Positions 35,170 through 44,217 of a stretch of DNA of 64,000 nucleotides are shown piece by piece. Below the pieces are notes generated by a model, which was not told the origin of the DNA, ran no database searches, and saw only the letters and a list, made by a program, of their open reading frames with translations. The position numbers were made by a program, and so were the translations under genes. Origin of the DNA: Janthinobacterium sp. TB1-E2 (GTDB lineage: Bacteria; Pseudomonadota; Gammaproteobacteria; Burkholderiales; Burkholderiaceae_D); NCBI RefSeq assembly GCF_036885605.1, contig NZ_CP142523.1, forward strand, positions 2,790,001-2,854,000. The letters are read 5' to 3'. Each line of letters starts with the position of its first letter. Position 1 is the stretch's first letter.

Positions 35170-36010
35170 TGATCCAGCTTTCCAGCTGGGCGAAGCTCGG
35201 CTTGATGTTCAGCTGGACCAGGCGGCGGCCCGCATCGATGGCCAGCAGGGGGGGCTTGCCCGCCACGTGCGTGACCAGCACGACCTTCACGCATTCCATG
35301 GTCGAGCCTTCCTCGCCCACCAGCTGTTTCATCATGTTGCACATCGGATCGAGCACGCCGTAGCAGAAGAAAATACCGATGAAGGTACCGACCATGGCGG
35401 CGCCCACTTTTTCCGAAATTTCCGCCGCATCGGCGCCATCGGCCACGGAATTCATGGCCATCACGATACCGAGAACGGCGGCCAGAATGCCGAAACCGGG
35501 CATGGCTTCGGCGATCTTGTGCAAGGACTTCGACGGTTGCAGCAGCTCGTCGTGGATGGCTTCGAGTTCCTGCTCCAGCACGCCTTCGAGTTCATGCGCG
35601 TTGATCTTGCCCATCGCCATCAAACGGAAGTTGTCGACGATGAAGGCCAGCAGCTTCGGCTCTTCCAGTACCAGCGGGTAGCGCTGGAACAGGGCGCTTT
35701 CGCGCGGCGCCTCGACGTGGGCGTCGAGCGCCTTCAGGCCGCCGGCGGCCGTTTGCAGCAGTTCATACATCAGCAGCAGCAACTGGCGCTGGAATTCCGA
35801 GCCTTGCTTCTTGTGCGTGACGATCTTGCGCATCTGGTGCAGCATTTCACCGAGTACATGCTTCGGGTTGCCCAGCACCAGGGCGCCGACGGCGGCGCCG
35901 ATGATGATGATCAACTCGACCGGTTGCCAGATCGCGTGGACGGTGCCGCCCATCAGGGCGAAGCCTCCGAATACACACCCCATCACGATTAAGATACCGA
36001 TAATTACCAT
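35096..36010 (-). CDS. motA: MotA-type stator protein (LafT-like)
   Basis: A 304-residue stator A subunit with four predicted helices: MVIIGILIVMGCVFGGFALM, AIWQPVELIIIIGAAVGALV, and the pair around MPGFGILAAVLGIVMAMNSV and GAAMVGTFIGIFFCYGVLDP. The cytoplasmic loop has RESALFQRYPLVLEEPKL and the charged residues that contact FliG. The tail is Glu/Gln/Gly/Arg-rich (QEQGQGRGGRRAKAA). It probably makes a proton-driven stator, though ion choice cannot be read with certainty. Start after AAAGG. Confidence 0.9.
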   Translation of the reverse strand: MVIIGILIVMGCVFGGFALMGGTVHAIWQPVELIIIIGAAVGALVLGNPKHVLGEMLHQMRKIVTHKKQGSEFQRQLLLLMYELLQTAAGGLKALDAHVEAPRESALFQRYPLVLEEPKLLAFIVDNFRLMAMGKINAHELEGVLEQELEAIHDELLQPSKSLHKIAEAMPGFGILAAVLGIVMAMNSVADGADAAEISEKVGAAMVGTFIGIFFCYGVLDPMCNMMKQLVGEEGSTMECVKVVLVTHVAGKPPLLAIDAGRRLVQLNIKPSFAQLESWINALEDGGAEQEQGQGRGGRRAKAA

Positions 36011-36066
36011 GTCAACTGCCTTTCTGCGTCATTGTGCTGCGTCAATTTGATGGATAGTGCTGAAAC

Positions 36067-36822
36067 TTATGCGTCTTGCAGCATGGCTTTCATCTTGCCC
36101 AGCGCCGTCTTGTTGAGCTGGCAGACGCGGGCGTCGCTCAGGTCCAGTACGGCGGCTATTTCTTTGTAGCTCAGTTCGAATTCGTAATACATCTGGATCA
36201 CGCGCTGCTCGCGTTCGTCGAGCGCGCGCAAGGCCTGCTCCAGGCTGCGCCGCACCATCAATTGCTCTTCCGGGCTCGGTGCGCTGTCGGCCTGCCCCAG
36301 GCTTTCCTGCAGCACCTCGTCGAAACTGGCGATCAGCTCGGCGTTTTCCGCCAGCTGGTATTCCTGGAAGGCTTCCGGCGTCAGCTTCAGGGCGGCCATG
36401 ATTTCCGCTTCCAGCGGCTCGCGTCCCAGGCGGCGGGTCAGGGCGCGCACGCTGTCGCGCAGGCGGTGGCTTTCCTGGCGCACGGCGCGCGGACGCCAGT
36501 CCTGGCGCCGCAGTTCGTCGAGGATGGCGCCACGGATGCGCAGGCTGGCATAGCTGCCGAAAGACTGGTCCGGCACGCCGTAGCGGCGCAAGGCTTCGAG
36601 CAAGCCCATCAGGCCGATCTGTTCCATGTCGTCGCGGTCGATGGCGCCCGACACCTGCGAATTGAGCTGGCGCACGATGCGTTTGACCAAAGGGGAGTAT
36701 GCCACCAGATGTTGTTGCTCTTCAGCAACGCTGAGCACGGCCGCGCAAGCGCTGGCGGCGGCATATTCGCCGGCGCCGTACGCTTCCTGGTATTGCTCTA
36801 CATAGGCCAAGGGATCTCCCAC
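36067..36822 (-). CDS. fliA: FliA-type sigma28 factor (LafS-like)
   Basis: A 251-residue sigma factor directing late flagellar genes. Region 2: SPLVKRIVRQLNSQVSGAID, DDMEQIGLMGLLEALRRYG, FGSYASLRIRGAILDELRRQ; region 3: VRALTRRLGREPLEAEIMAA; region 4: LDEREQRVIQMYYEFELSYK then EIAAVLDLSDARVCQLNKTA. Starts at GTG. It sits between fliL and motA, where Flag-2 loci carry lafS between lafF and lafT, rather than near flhFG as in many primary systems. Its partner anti-sigma gene flgM lies two genes downstream. Its promoters are probably the TAAA-N15-G(C/T)CT sites listed here. Confidence 0.92.
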   Translation of the reverse strand: MGDPLAYVEQYQEAYGAGEYAAASACAAVLSVAEEQQHLVAYSPLVKRIVRQLNSQVSGAIDRDDMEQIGLMGLLEALRRYGVPDQSFGSYASLRIRGAILDELRRQDWRPRAVRQESHRLRDSVRALTRRLGREPLEAEIMAALKLTPEAFQEYQLAENAELIASFDEVLQESLGQADSAPSPEEQLMVRRSLEQALRALDEREQRVIQMYYEFELSYKEIAAVLDLSDARVCQLNKTALGKMKAMLQDA

Positions 36823-36843
36823 TAGGTCGGCTGGCGTGTTGGC

Positions 36844-37320
36844 TTATTCAATGATCAGCTTGCCGACCATGACTTCGGTGAACGGTTTTTCCATCTGTTC
36901 GCGCTCGTAGCTGACGTTGAAGGCCTTGTTGATCTGCTCGGCATATTGTTCCACGGTCATGGTCTGCGCCTTGTCTAGCGGAAAGCTCGACAGGGTGCTG
37001 ACGGCGATCGAACGCATCAGCGGCAAATGGTCCTTCGTCAGTTTTTCCTTTTCCTCGGTGGTGGCGATCACCAGGTCGGCCGACAGATAATGCGTTTCGC
37101 CGTCGCCGGGGCCGCGGCGCAGCATCACGATGACTTTGTCGAGCGTGAGGAACTTGCGCGCCTTCTTGCCCGTGGCCGGCGGCGGCGGGGCTTTCGCTTC
37201 GGCGGCATCGGCATGGCCGGCGACCGGCTTGGCCAGATACCACATGGCGCCGCCAGCCGCGCCAGCGGCCAGCACGGCCACGCCGACAAAGCCGGCTATA
37301 AGTTTCATTTTCATATTCAT
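36844..37320 (-). CDS. fliL: FliL, basal-body-associated membrane protein
   Basis: A 158-residue single-pass inner-membrane protein (helix LIAGFVGVAVLAAGAAGGAM, about 7-26). After it comes an Ala/Pro-rich linker, then the FliL domain with FLTLDKVIVMLRRGPGDGE, HYLSADLVIATTEEKEKL and the C-terminal EQMEKPFTEVMVGKLIIE. FliL surrounds the stator and raises torque. Its start overlaps the fliK stop by one base. Confidence 0.88.
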   Translation of the reverse strand: MNMKMKLIAGFVGVAVLAAGAAGGAMWYLAKPVAGHADAAEAKAPPPPATGKKARKFLTLDKVIVMLRRGPGDGETHYLSADLVIATTEEKEKLTKDHLPLMRSIAVSTLSSFPLDKAQTMTVEQYAEQINKAFNVSYEREQMEKPFTEVMVGKLIIE

Positions 37321-38489
37321 CAGGCGCTCTCTCGCTCGTGCATGGCGTAAGTGGTGGCGGCAGTGCTGCCGTCGGACAGGGCGCGGCCCGGCTCGGCATC
37401 ATCGTGCTGGCGGCCCGGTTGACGCTGGCCGCGCGCGTCGCCCTCGGCAAACGCCTGGGCGGCGGGGCTGCGCGGGGTGGCGCTGATATTGACGGCCACG
37501 TCGGTGTACTGGCGCTGCGCCAGGTCGCTGCGCATGTTTTCGCCGATGCCTTGCAACTGGCGCAACACCTCCGAATTCGATGCCGTGACGTTCACCTGCA
37601 GCGCGCCGGCCGTGTGGCGGATGGAAATTTCAATGCGTCCCAGCATGGGCGGGTCGAGGCGGATCGTCGCGTGTTCGCTGTTGCGGCCGATCTGCGTCTG
37701 CAGGCGTTCGCCCAGCGCTTCGCGCAGCGGTTCCTGCCATTGCTGGGCTGGGCCGTTGAGCTTGATGGTGTCGCCGGCCGCGGCCGCCGTGGCCGTATTG
37801 CCGACCGCGCCCGCCAGGCCCAGGTTGGGCGTGGCGGGCGCCACGTTCGCGGCGCCACGTTCGCCTTCGCGCGCGGCAACGGCAACGGCAGGGGCGGCGA
37901 CGGCCGTGGACGGAGCGCTTTGCTGCAGCAGCGATTCGAACGGCTGTGCCGGCGCGCTGCCTTTGGCGGGCGCCGCCGGATTGGCGGCGGCCAGCGGCTC
38001 GCGCGTGTCGCGGCCTGGCGCTGGCGCCGTTGCCGGCGCGTTCAAGGTGATCGCCGCCGGATGCAGGCTGATGTTGAGCGCAGGGTTGGCTTGCGCCACA
38101 TTTGCCTGCACTTGTGCCTGTGCTTGAGTCTGTACTTGCGCCTGCGCGTAGGCGCGTGCTTCGGCCGCGGCGGCGTCCGCCGGCGGCAGCACGCTCACCG
38201 GCAGGCCGATGACGGGCGCGGCCATGGCTGGCAGGCTGCTGTCGGTCTGGCTGTCGCTATCGCCGTCCTTGGCGGGCGCGGGCGTGCCGGCGTCGGCCGT
38301 CTCCCCGCCCGTCACATCGAGCACCTGCGCAAACAGGGACAGGGCGGAAGGGGCGGCGCCATTGGCGGCATAGCCCGGCGTGCCAGGCAAGGCAGCGGCT
38401 TGTGACGGCGCTGGCGCCGGTGCTGGTGCGGATGCCGCAGGGGCCGCCGGTGCCGGAGCGGCCGGTGCCTTGTTGAAGTTCATGATCAT
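37320..38489 (-). CDS. fliK: FliK, hook-length control protein
   Basis: A 389-residue export substrate that measures the hook and switches the secretion gate. The N-terminal two thirds are Ala/Pro/Gln-rich and unstructured (the ruler). The C-terminal Flg_hook domain has LREALGERLQTQIGRNSEHA, TIRLDPPMLGRIEISIRHTA and GALQVNVTASNSEVLRQLQG. The start at 38489 overlaps the fliT stop as ATGA, which decides it over an upstream ATG at 38540. Confidence 0.88.
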   Translation of the reverse strand: MIMNFNKAPAAPAPAAPAASAPAPAPAPSQAAALPGTPGYAANGAAPSALSLFAQVLDVTGGETADAGTPAPAKDGDSDSQTDSSLPAMAAPVIGLPVSVLPPADAAAAEARAYAQAQVQTQAQAQVQANVAQANPALNISLHPAAITLNAPATAPAPGRDTREPLAAANPAAPAKGSAPAQPFESLLQQSAPSTAVAAPAVAVAAREGERGAANVAPATPNLGLAGAVGNTATAAAAGDTIKLNGPAQQWQEPLREALGERLQTQIGRNSEHATIRLDPPMLGRIEISIRHTAGALQVNVTASNSEVLRQLQGIGENMRSDLAQRQYTDVAVNISATPRSPAAQAFAEGDARGQRQPGRQHDDAEPGRALSDGSTAATTYAMHERESA

Positions 38490-38803
38490 GCTTGATTCCC
38501 GTCCGAGTCGTATTCGCCGAGCGCGGCGTAGGCGACCCAACCTTCCTTATTTGCCTGTAATGCACCCAGGTGTTGACCCAGGCGTTCTTTTTCCTCAGAG
38601 CAAATTTTAACCGCTTGCGCGTGAATTTTGCGCAAATGCAACAATTCTGTTTGTTCCAGCGCATTCCATGCGCCACGTTCGGCCAGCAGCGGGATGTTTT
38701 TCGCCAGGCTGGCCGAGAGTTTTTCCATCGCATCCCAGTCCGGCTGAGCGACTGCCGCGCTCAATTGCCGGCTCAGCTGCTGCAGCGCCGCGCGCCTAGG
38801 CAT
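38486..38803 (-). CDS. fliT: FliT-like filament-cap chaperone (LafD position)
   Basis: A 105-residue helical protein between fliS and fliK. QLSRQLSAAVAQPDWDAMEK and SLAKNIPLLAERGAWNALEQ then LLHLRKIHAQAVKICSEEKE fit the FliT four-helix layout; the short motif is poorly conserved in this family, so the call depends largely on size, helicity and place. It would hold FliD for export. Its stop overlaps the fliK start and its start overlaps the fliS stop. Confidence 0.75.
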   Translation of the reverse strand: MPRRAALQQLSRQLSAAVAQPDWDAMEKLSASLAKNIPLLAERGAWNALEQTELLHLRKIHAQAVKICSEEKERLGQHLGALQANKEGWVAYAALGEYDSDGNQA

Positions 38804-39185
38804 TGTTGGCCTGGACGCCCACCCAGCCGCGCTTGATGGTCGTCATCAAGGTCGTCACTTCGTCGATCAGGGTGGGGTCCAGCTTGATGCCGGCCGTGTA
38901 CAGGCGCGCCACGCAATAGTCGTACAGGCGCGCCAGGTTGACGACCACTTCGCCGCCATTGTCGAAATCGAGCGAGCTCGACAAACCGTTGATGATTTGC
39001 GTGCACTTGTCCAGGCTGATGGCCTTTTGCTCGTAGCGCTTGCCCACGATGTGCCCGCGCGCGCGCGCCAGTTCTTCCAGCAGGCCGTCCGTCAGCACCA
39101 GTACCAGCTCGACCGGTGTGGCGCGGGCGGTCTGGGAATCCAGGTTGACGGCGTGGTAGCTGCCGTAAGCTTCATTGTTCAACAT
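38796..39185 (-). CDS. fliS: FliS, flagellin export chaperone
   Basis: A 129-residue chaperone that keeps flagellin unfolded before export. The N-terminus YGSYHAVNLDSQTARATPVE then LVLVLTDGLLEELARARGHI is the FliS signature; the central CTQIINGLSSSLDFDNGGEV and LYDYCVARLYTAGIKLDPTL complete the five-helix bundle. GAGAAG precedes the ATG. It follows fliD by 51 bases and serves the three flagellins at 54-57 kb. Confidence 0.94.
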   Translation of the reverse strand: MLNNEAYGSYHAVNLDSQTARATPVELVLVLTDGLLEELARARGHIVGKRYEQKAISLDKCTQIINGLSSSLDFDNGGEVVVNLARLYDYCVARLYTAGIKLDPTLIDEVTTLMTTIKRGWVGVQANNA

Positions 39186-39236
39186 TGTTATCTTCTCGCT
39201 ATGTTAACGTGGCGCGGTGCTGCAGGCACGCTCGCC

Positions 39237-40649
39237 TTAGGATTTGTCGTTGCCGAACATGGCATCGAACATGTCGGAATTGCGCGTCATTTGCTCTTGC
39301 AATACCTGCAGGCGGGAAAACTGGTCCAGGAAGCGGTTGTACGCCGTGTTGTACTGATTGGTCAGGCGCTCGCTGCTCTGGGCCAGGCTTTTCTGCAACT
39401 TGTCCGTCGCTGCCATGCGTTGGGTGATCTGGCCTTTGGTGACATTGCTCCACTGTCCCAGCACCTTGTCCAGACCGCCGAGCACGCCGGCTGGCGCCGA
39501 CAGGCTGTTATTGCCGAACAGTTTGTCCAGGCCGCCAGGATTGTCCGCCAGCTTGGCCGTCAGCTTGGCGGTATTGAGGCTGATCGTGCCGTCGCGCTGG
39601 GCGGTAATGCCATACGCCACCAGCGATACACCATCGACGCTCAGGCGCAGGGCATCGCCCATGCTCGAGCGCAGGGCGTTCAGGCCGGAGTCGTGGGCAA
39701 AGAGGCCGGCGGCGATGTTCTTTTCCGGATTGCCGGGACTGGCCAGGCCATCCATCACGCTTTTCAGCTTGTTGTAGGCGTCGACGAAGGCTTGCACATT
39801 GGCGATGGTGCCCGTGCTATCGGTGCCGACGGTCACGGTGACCGGGCTCTCGCCAGCGCTCATGGCCTTGGTGAACGTCATTTTCACGTCGGGCACGTTG
39901 GTGAAGGTATTCGATGCCTGGGTGATTTTGGTGCCGGTGCCCTGAGCGCCCAGCCAGACGATGGCATCCTTGGGCTCGACGAGGGTTTTCTTGTCGCTCT
40001 GCAGCGCTGTCTGCAGCCCCGAATCCGTCACGCTGCTGGTGTCGATCGAGACGGCATTCGCGGCGCCGGTGAGCGTCGACGTCAGCACCAGTTGCGCCTG
40101 GTTACCGATATTGATGACGGAAGCGGTGACGCGCGCATTATTCTTGCTGTTGCCATTGATGGCGGCGGCTATTTCCTGCGGCGTCAAATAGGCGTCGCCA
40201 TCCTTGTTGGCGGCGGCCAGGTCGATGTCGAAGGCGTTGTCGGCGGTCACGGCGGCCAGCGGGTCGCCGATGCGGATGGTCATGGCGCCGCCGTTGGCAG
40301 GCATGGTGTTGCTCAAGCCGCCATACGAAGTCTGGCCGGCCGTGGCCAGTTGTTCCACAAAGAATGCGTAGCTGCCCGGCGCCGCCTTGATGCCGGCCGT
40401 GCCCGTGCCATACGCGGTATTGCTGAAAGTGGCGGACTGGCTCAGCACGGATTTGCTGGACGTCATGGACGACATCGCCAGCTGGAATGCCGAGATGGCC
40501 GATTTCAGGTTACCCAGCGCGCTGGAGGTATTGCTGGCCAGCGCGGTCTGCGCAGCCAGGGCGGCCTGTTGCGCCGCTACCGACTTGGTCGCCAGATTTT
40601 TTGCGGTGACGATCGGATCGTATTGCGGTGCAGTAATTACGTTTGCCAT
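39237..40649 (-). CDS. fliD: FliD, filament cap protein
   Basis: A 470-residue HAP2 that caps the filament and inserts flagellin. The N-terminal coiled segment has VTAKNLATKSVAAQQAALAA. Middle domains include VTASVINIGNQAQLVLTSTL (flagellin-IN-like) and YGITAQRDGTISLNTAKL. The C-terminal helix KLQKSLAQSSERLTNQYNTA is typical, ending in the FxxLQ... MDAMFGN-type tail (SDMFDAMFGNDKS). CAGGAG precedes the ATG. It begins a block fliD-S-T-K-L-A-motAB. Confidence 0.93.
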   Translation of the reverse strand: MANVITAPQYDPIVTAKNLATKSVAAQQAALAAQTALASNTSSALGNLKSAISAFQLAMSSMTSSKSVLSQSATFSNTAYGTGTAGIKAAPGSYAFFVEQLATAGQTSYGGLSNTMPANGGAMTIRIGDPLAAVTADNAFDIDLAAANKDGDAYLTPQEIAAAINGNSKNNARVTASVINIGNQAQLVLTSTLTGAANAVSIDTSSVTDSGLQTALQSDKKTLVEPKDAIVWLGAQGTGTKITQASNTFTNVPDVKMTFTKAMSAGESPVTVTVGTDSTGTIANVQAFVDAYNKLKSVMDGLASPGNPEKNIAAGLFAHDSGLNALRSSMGDALRLSVDGVSLVAYGITAQRDGTISLNTAKLTAKLADNPGGLDKLFGNNSLSAPAGVLGGLDKVLGQWSNVTKGQITQRMAATDKLQKSLAQSSERLTNQYNTAYNRFLDQFSRLQVLQEQMTRNSDMFDAMFGNDKS

Positions 40650-40679
40650 GCCAGACTCCTGAATAAAGGGATATACCGG

Positions 40680-40706
40680 TACAAGGCGACCCCCATTCCC
40701 GTTTCG
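40680..40706 (-). promoter_or_regulatory. Possible sigma28-like site upstream of fliD
   Basis: The minus strand reads GCCTTGTA (40680-40687), matching the -10 type of the flgK and flagellin sites, 31 bases before the fliD ATG. The -35 position is CGAA, a poor match to TAAA, so this may be a weak promoter or only a shared motif. Confidence 0.35.
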
Positions 40707-40737
40707 TGAAGTTTTCCTGAAAGAAACTTACACAAAC

Positions 40738-41175
40738 TCATTTTACCTGTCCGCGGAACCAGAATTGCGTCGCCAGTTCGTCTTGTCGCTTGGCATCGAC
40801 ACGTTGTTGCTCGTTTGCAACATGCTTTTGTTTTTGTGTCAGCACTTGGTCCAGCACCTCGCGCTTGGCCCACGCCGTATTCAGCGCGCGTTGCGAAACG
40901 GCCATATTGGCTTCGTGCAAATGCAAGTCGGTACGGTGCTGGTCGGCCATCTGCATGACGGCTTGCTTGAAGTTGCCGCAATTGACGGACAGGGCCAGGG
41001 GCAGGGCGCCGCTGGGGCCGCTATCCGTGTACAGGCCCGTCAGGCGCTCCAGGTTTTTCTGGTAGCGCTCGCGCACGGCCGTCTGCGCCGCCATTTCGCT
41101 TTGCAGGCGTTCCACTTCGGTGCTGCGCAGGCCGACCAGGGTGGTCAGGTTGCGGATGGTATGCGCGTTGCTCAC
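40738..41175 (-). CDS. fliJ: FliJ, export gate escort protein
   Basis: A 145-residue coiled-coil protein starting at GTG after TAGGAG. LVGLRSTEVERLQSEMAAQT and AWAKREVLDQVLTQKQKHVA are the two antiparallel helices; the C-terminal AKRQDELATQFWFRGQVK is the usual FliJ tail (DE...). It links FliI and FlhA and escorts chaperones. It follows fliI by 8 bases, as the last gene of fliEFGHIJ. Confidence 0.9.
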   Translation of the reverse strand: MSNAHTIRNLTTLVGLRSTEVERLQSEMAAQTAVRERYQKNLERLTGLYTDSGPSGALPLALSVNCGNFKQAVMQMADQHRTDLHLHEANMAVSQRALNTAWAKREVLDQVLTQKQKHVANEQQRVDAKRQDELATQFWFRGQVK

Positions 41176-41183
41176 GTATGCTC

Positions 41184-42494
41184 CTAGCCCATGATCTGTT
41201 CAAGTTGTTCGATGCACGGCGCCATCGGCGCTTCTTCCTTGGTGCCTTGGCACAGGAACGCTTCGATAGGCGCGTGCAGCTGCACGGCGCGGTCGGTGAT
41301 CGGATCGGCGCCGGGCACGTAGGCGCCCAGCGGGATCAGATCGCGCACGCGCGCATGGCGCGCCATCGACGCTTTCAGCGCGCGCGACGCCTGCATGTGG
41401 GTGGGCGTGATCACCTGGGCCATGCAGCGGCTGATCGAGGCGGCGATGTCGATGGCGGGGTAGTGGCCCCGCTCGGCCAGTTCGCGCGTGAGCACGATGT
41501 GGCCGTCGAGAATTGCGCGCGCCGTGTCGACCACCGGGTCCTGCTGGTCGTCGCCTTCGGCCAGCACCGTGTAGATGGCGCTCATGCTGCCTTCCGGGTG
41601 GGCGCCATTGCCGGCGCTTTCCACCAGTTGCGGCAGGTTCGAGAAGACGGACGGCGGATAGCCGCGCGTGGCCGGCGGCTCGCCCAGGGCCAGCGCCACT
41701 TCGCGCAAGGCCATCGCATAGCGCGTCAGCGAATCGACCAGCAGCAGCACGTGCTTGCCCTGGTCGCGGTAATGGGCGGCGATCGAATGGCACAGTTCGG
41801 TCGCCATGATGCGCATCAGCGGCGATTCATCGGCCGGCGCGATCACCAGCACAGCCTTTTTGAGGCCTTCGGCGCCCAGCGACTTTTCCACGAATTCGCG
41901 CACTTCGCGGCCCCGTTCGCCGATCAGGCCGACGACGACGACATCGGCCACCGTCTGGCGCGTGATCAGGCCGAGCAGCACGCTCTTGCCCACGCCGGAA
42001 CCGGCCATCAGGCCCACGCGCTGGCCCTTGCCCAGGGTCAGCATGCTGTTGATGGCGCGTACGCCCACGTCGAGCGGTTCGACCACCGGTTGTTTCTTCA
42101 GGGGATTGACCTTCGGTGGCGTCACTTCCAGGACGTGTTCGCCGCCGAGGCGGCCCAGGTCGTCGATCGGCTCGCCGAGGCCATTGACCATGCGGCCCAG
42201 CCACGACGGGCCGATCTGCAGGCTGGCCTTGTCGGGCAGGGGTAGGACCCTGGCGCCCGTGGTCAGGCCCGTCGCCTTCTTGAACGGCATCAGGTAGGAC
42301 AGTTTTTCGCGGAAACCGACGACTTGCGCATCGAGCCACTCGCCGCTCACAGTTTCAATTTGACAACGCTGGCCCGTGTGCAGGCGGCAGCCGGCGCTTT
42401 CCAGCAGCAGGCCGGAAGCGCCGACCAGGCGGCCGGTCGGTGTCGCGACCGGGATATCGCCGATCTCGAAGCTGCGCAGCGTGTCGGCGATCAT
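41184..42494 (-). CDS. fliI: FliI, flagellar export ATPase
   Basis: A 436-residue ATPase of the type III export apparatus. Walker A GLMAGSGVGKSVLLG (about 161-175), Walker B HVLLLVDSLTRYAMALREVA (about 252-271), and the arginine-finger-side SAIYTVLAEGDDQQDPVVDT, the glutamate-rich signature of FliI/YscN ATPases. N-terminal ATPTGRLVGASGLLLESAGC is the beta-barrel part. Its start overlaps fliH as ATGA. Confidence 0.95.
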   Translation of the reverse strand: MIADTLRSFEIGDIPVATPTGRLVGASGLLLESAGCRLHTGQRCQIETVSGEWLDAQVVGFREKLSYLMPFKKATGLTTGARVLPLPDKASLQIGPSWLGRMVNGLGEPIDDLGRLGGEHVLEVTPPKVNPLKKQPVVEPLDVGVRAINSMLTLGKGQRVGLMAGSGVGKSVLLGLITRQTVADVVVVGLIGERGREVREFVEKSLGAEGLKKAVLVIAPADESPLMRIMATELCHSIAAHYRDQGKHVLLLVDSLTRYAMALREVALALGEPPATRGYPPSVFSNLPQLVESAGNGAHPEGSMSAIYTVLAEGDDQQDPVVDTARAILDGHIVLTRELAERGHYPAIDIAASISRCMAQVITPTHMQASRALKASMARHARVRDLIPLGAYVPGADPITDRAVQLHAPIEAFLCQGTKEEAPMAPCIEQLEQIMG

Positions 42495-43180
42495 GCAGGC
42501 GCGCCGTGGTCAGCGTGTTCGGCGGCCAGCGCCAGGTGGCTGCTGACCTGCTCCATGCAGGCCGACAGGCGCTGATGGCAGCCCGCGTCGACTTCATTGT
42601 CGCCCGCCTTGATGCGGCATTCGCCTGCGTCGAGGCGTGCGTCGGCGATCAGGTTCCAGCGCTTGGCGCGCTTCGGATCGAGTTCGCTGATGCGTTTCAA
42701 TTCTTCCGGATTGAGGAAGACGTCGATTTCCTCGCGCGTGGGCGGCATCGAGGCCAGGGTCTCGTCGACCAGGGCCAGCAATTGCACCGGCTGCAGCGCC
42801 AGTTCCGCGCGGATCACCTGGCGCGCCACCTTGGCCACCAGGTCGACCACTTCCTTGCGCTGCGCTTCGCGGTAGTCGGCGCGTACTTTTTTCAGGTCGC
42901 GCAAGATGGCGTCGACAGGGCGGGCCAGGCGGTCCAGCGCCACCAGGGTTTCATTGCGGCCTTCTTCGCGGCCCTGCGCCATGCCATCGTTGCGTCCGGT
43001 GTCGTAGCCGTCTTGCTGGCCTTGCACGAGGCCCACTTCGTAGCCGTCGCGCTGGCCCTGCTCGAAACCTTCCGAGACGGACGCCTGCCACTGGCCATCC
43101 GTGTCCTCGTTGGAGGCACGCTGGCCGGCGGCGATGAATTGCGACAGCGGCGGGAAACGATACGAGCGGAAGTGTTTCAT
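42491..43180 (-). CDS. fliH: FliH, export ATPase regulator
   Basis: A 229-residue protein that holds FliI and docks it to the C ring. SYRFPPLSQF at the N-terminus is the FliH signature; repeated glycine-containing heptads follow (GFEQGQRDGYEVGLVQGQQD then GYDTGRNDGMAQGREEGRNE), the GxxxG coil of the family. The C-terminal RKEVVDLVAKVARQVIRAEL domain and IDVFLNPEELKRISELDPKR complete it. Overlaps both fliG and fliI by ATGA. Confidence 0.92.
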   Translation of the reverse strand: MKHFRSYRFPPLSQFIAAGQRASNEDTDGQWQASVSEGFEQGQRDGYEVGLVQGQQDGYDTGRNDGMAQGREEGRNETLVALDRLARPVDAILRDLKKVRADYREAQRKEVVDLVAKVARQVIRAELALQPVQLLALVDETLASMPPTREEIDVFLNPEELKRISELDPKRAKRWNLIADARLDAGECRIKAGDNEVDAGCHQRLSACMEQVSSHLALAAEHADHGAPA

Positions 43181-44217
43181 TCGATCACCGCTTCAGCAAA
43201 CAGTTGCACTTCGATCTCGCCCGCATCGGCGAGGCCCTTGACGGTGGCCATGATTTCCTGGCGCGTCTGTTCGATACGCGACAGCGGCACGGGGCCGGAA
43301 CGGCGCATCATGTCTTCGAAGCTCTGCGCCTGGCGGCGCGGCATGGTTTTCAGCACGGCGTCGCGGATCGACGGTTCCGCGCCCTTGAGGGCGATCGCCC
43401 ATTGTTCCATCGGCACGTCTTCCAGGATGCGCGTGAGCGTGACATCGCTCTGCGTGGCCAGGATCAGGAAGTCGTACATGCTCAGTTCGATTTCCGAGAC
43501 GACGTCCGGGTCGTGCGCGCGCAGCAGTTCGACCAGCGCGGCGCGGTTGCCCGGCATGCGGTTGAGGATCTCGGCCGCCTGGCGGATGCCTTCCACGCTG
43601 GTGCTTTGCGTGTCGAGCGTGCCCAGACAGCGGCCCACCAGTTCATCGAGCTCGACCAGCAGGTCGCGGTCGATCTCGTCCAGGCGCGCCAGGTTCAGCA
43701 AAACCAGGTCGCGGCCTTCGACGGGCAGTGCGTCGAGAATCTGGCCGGCCAGCGCGGGTGGCAAAAAGGCCAGGAACACGGCTTGCATCTGCACGTGCTC
43801 GTTGACGATGTATTCGGCCAGCCATTTCGGCGAGGCCCACTGCAGGCGCGCCATTTTGGGGCGGATCGCATCGCCATAAATATTGTTCAGCACGCTATTC
43901 GCGATATCGCTGCCCAGCGCCATGTCCAGCGAGCGCTTCAGGTAGCTGCGCGAGGCGCCATGCACGCCGCTTTGCTGGCGGTAGTCGTCGAAGAAGGTCT
44001 GCATGGCCGTTTTCACGGATTCAACCTTGATGCCGCTCATGCGCGACATCACTTGCGTGACTTCCAGCAATTCTTCACGCGACAGGCAGCGCAGCACGTT
44101 GGCGGCCTGTTCTTCGCCGATGCTCAGCAGCACGATGGCGGCCTGTTCCACGGGGGTCAGACTGGCGCTTTCGTACTCGGCGCCGTCGGAGGGATTACTG
44201 TTGTTGAGTTCGGCCAT
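43177..44217 (-). CDS. fliG: FliG, motor switch protein
   Basis: A 346-residue C-ring component that receives torque from MotA. The N-terminal domain has SLTPVEQAAIVLLSIGEEQA and VLRCLSREELLEVTQVMSRM; the middle has MARLQWASPKWLAEYIVNEH; the C-terminal torque helix is around MPMEQWAIALKGAEPSIRDA-type sequence (VPMEQWAIALKGAEPSIRD) and VLKTMPRRQAQSFEDMMRRS. The EHPQ motif of primary FliG reads EHVQ here. The start at 44217 overlaps fliF by 23 bases; a GTG/ATG at 44253 is possible but lies deeper in fliF. Confidence 0.93.
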   Translation of the reverse strand: MAELNNSNPSDGAEYESASLTPVEQAAIVLLSIGEEQAANVLRCLSREELLEVTQVMSRMSGIKVESVKTAMQTFFDDYRQQSGVHGASRSYLKRSLDMALGSDIANSVLNNIYGDAIRPKMARLQWASPKWLAEYIVNEHVQMQAVFLAFLPPALAGQILDALPVEGRDLVLLNLARLDEIDRDLLVELDELVGRCLGTLDTQSTSVEGIRQAAEILNRMPGNRAALVELLRAHDPDVVSEIELSMYDFLILATQSDVTLTRILEDVPMEQWAIALKGAEPSIRDAVLKTMPRRQAQSFEDMMRRSGPVPLSRIEQTRQEIMATVKGLADAGEIEVQLFAEAVIE

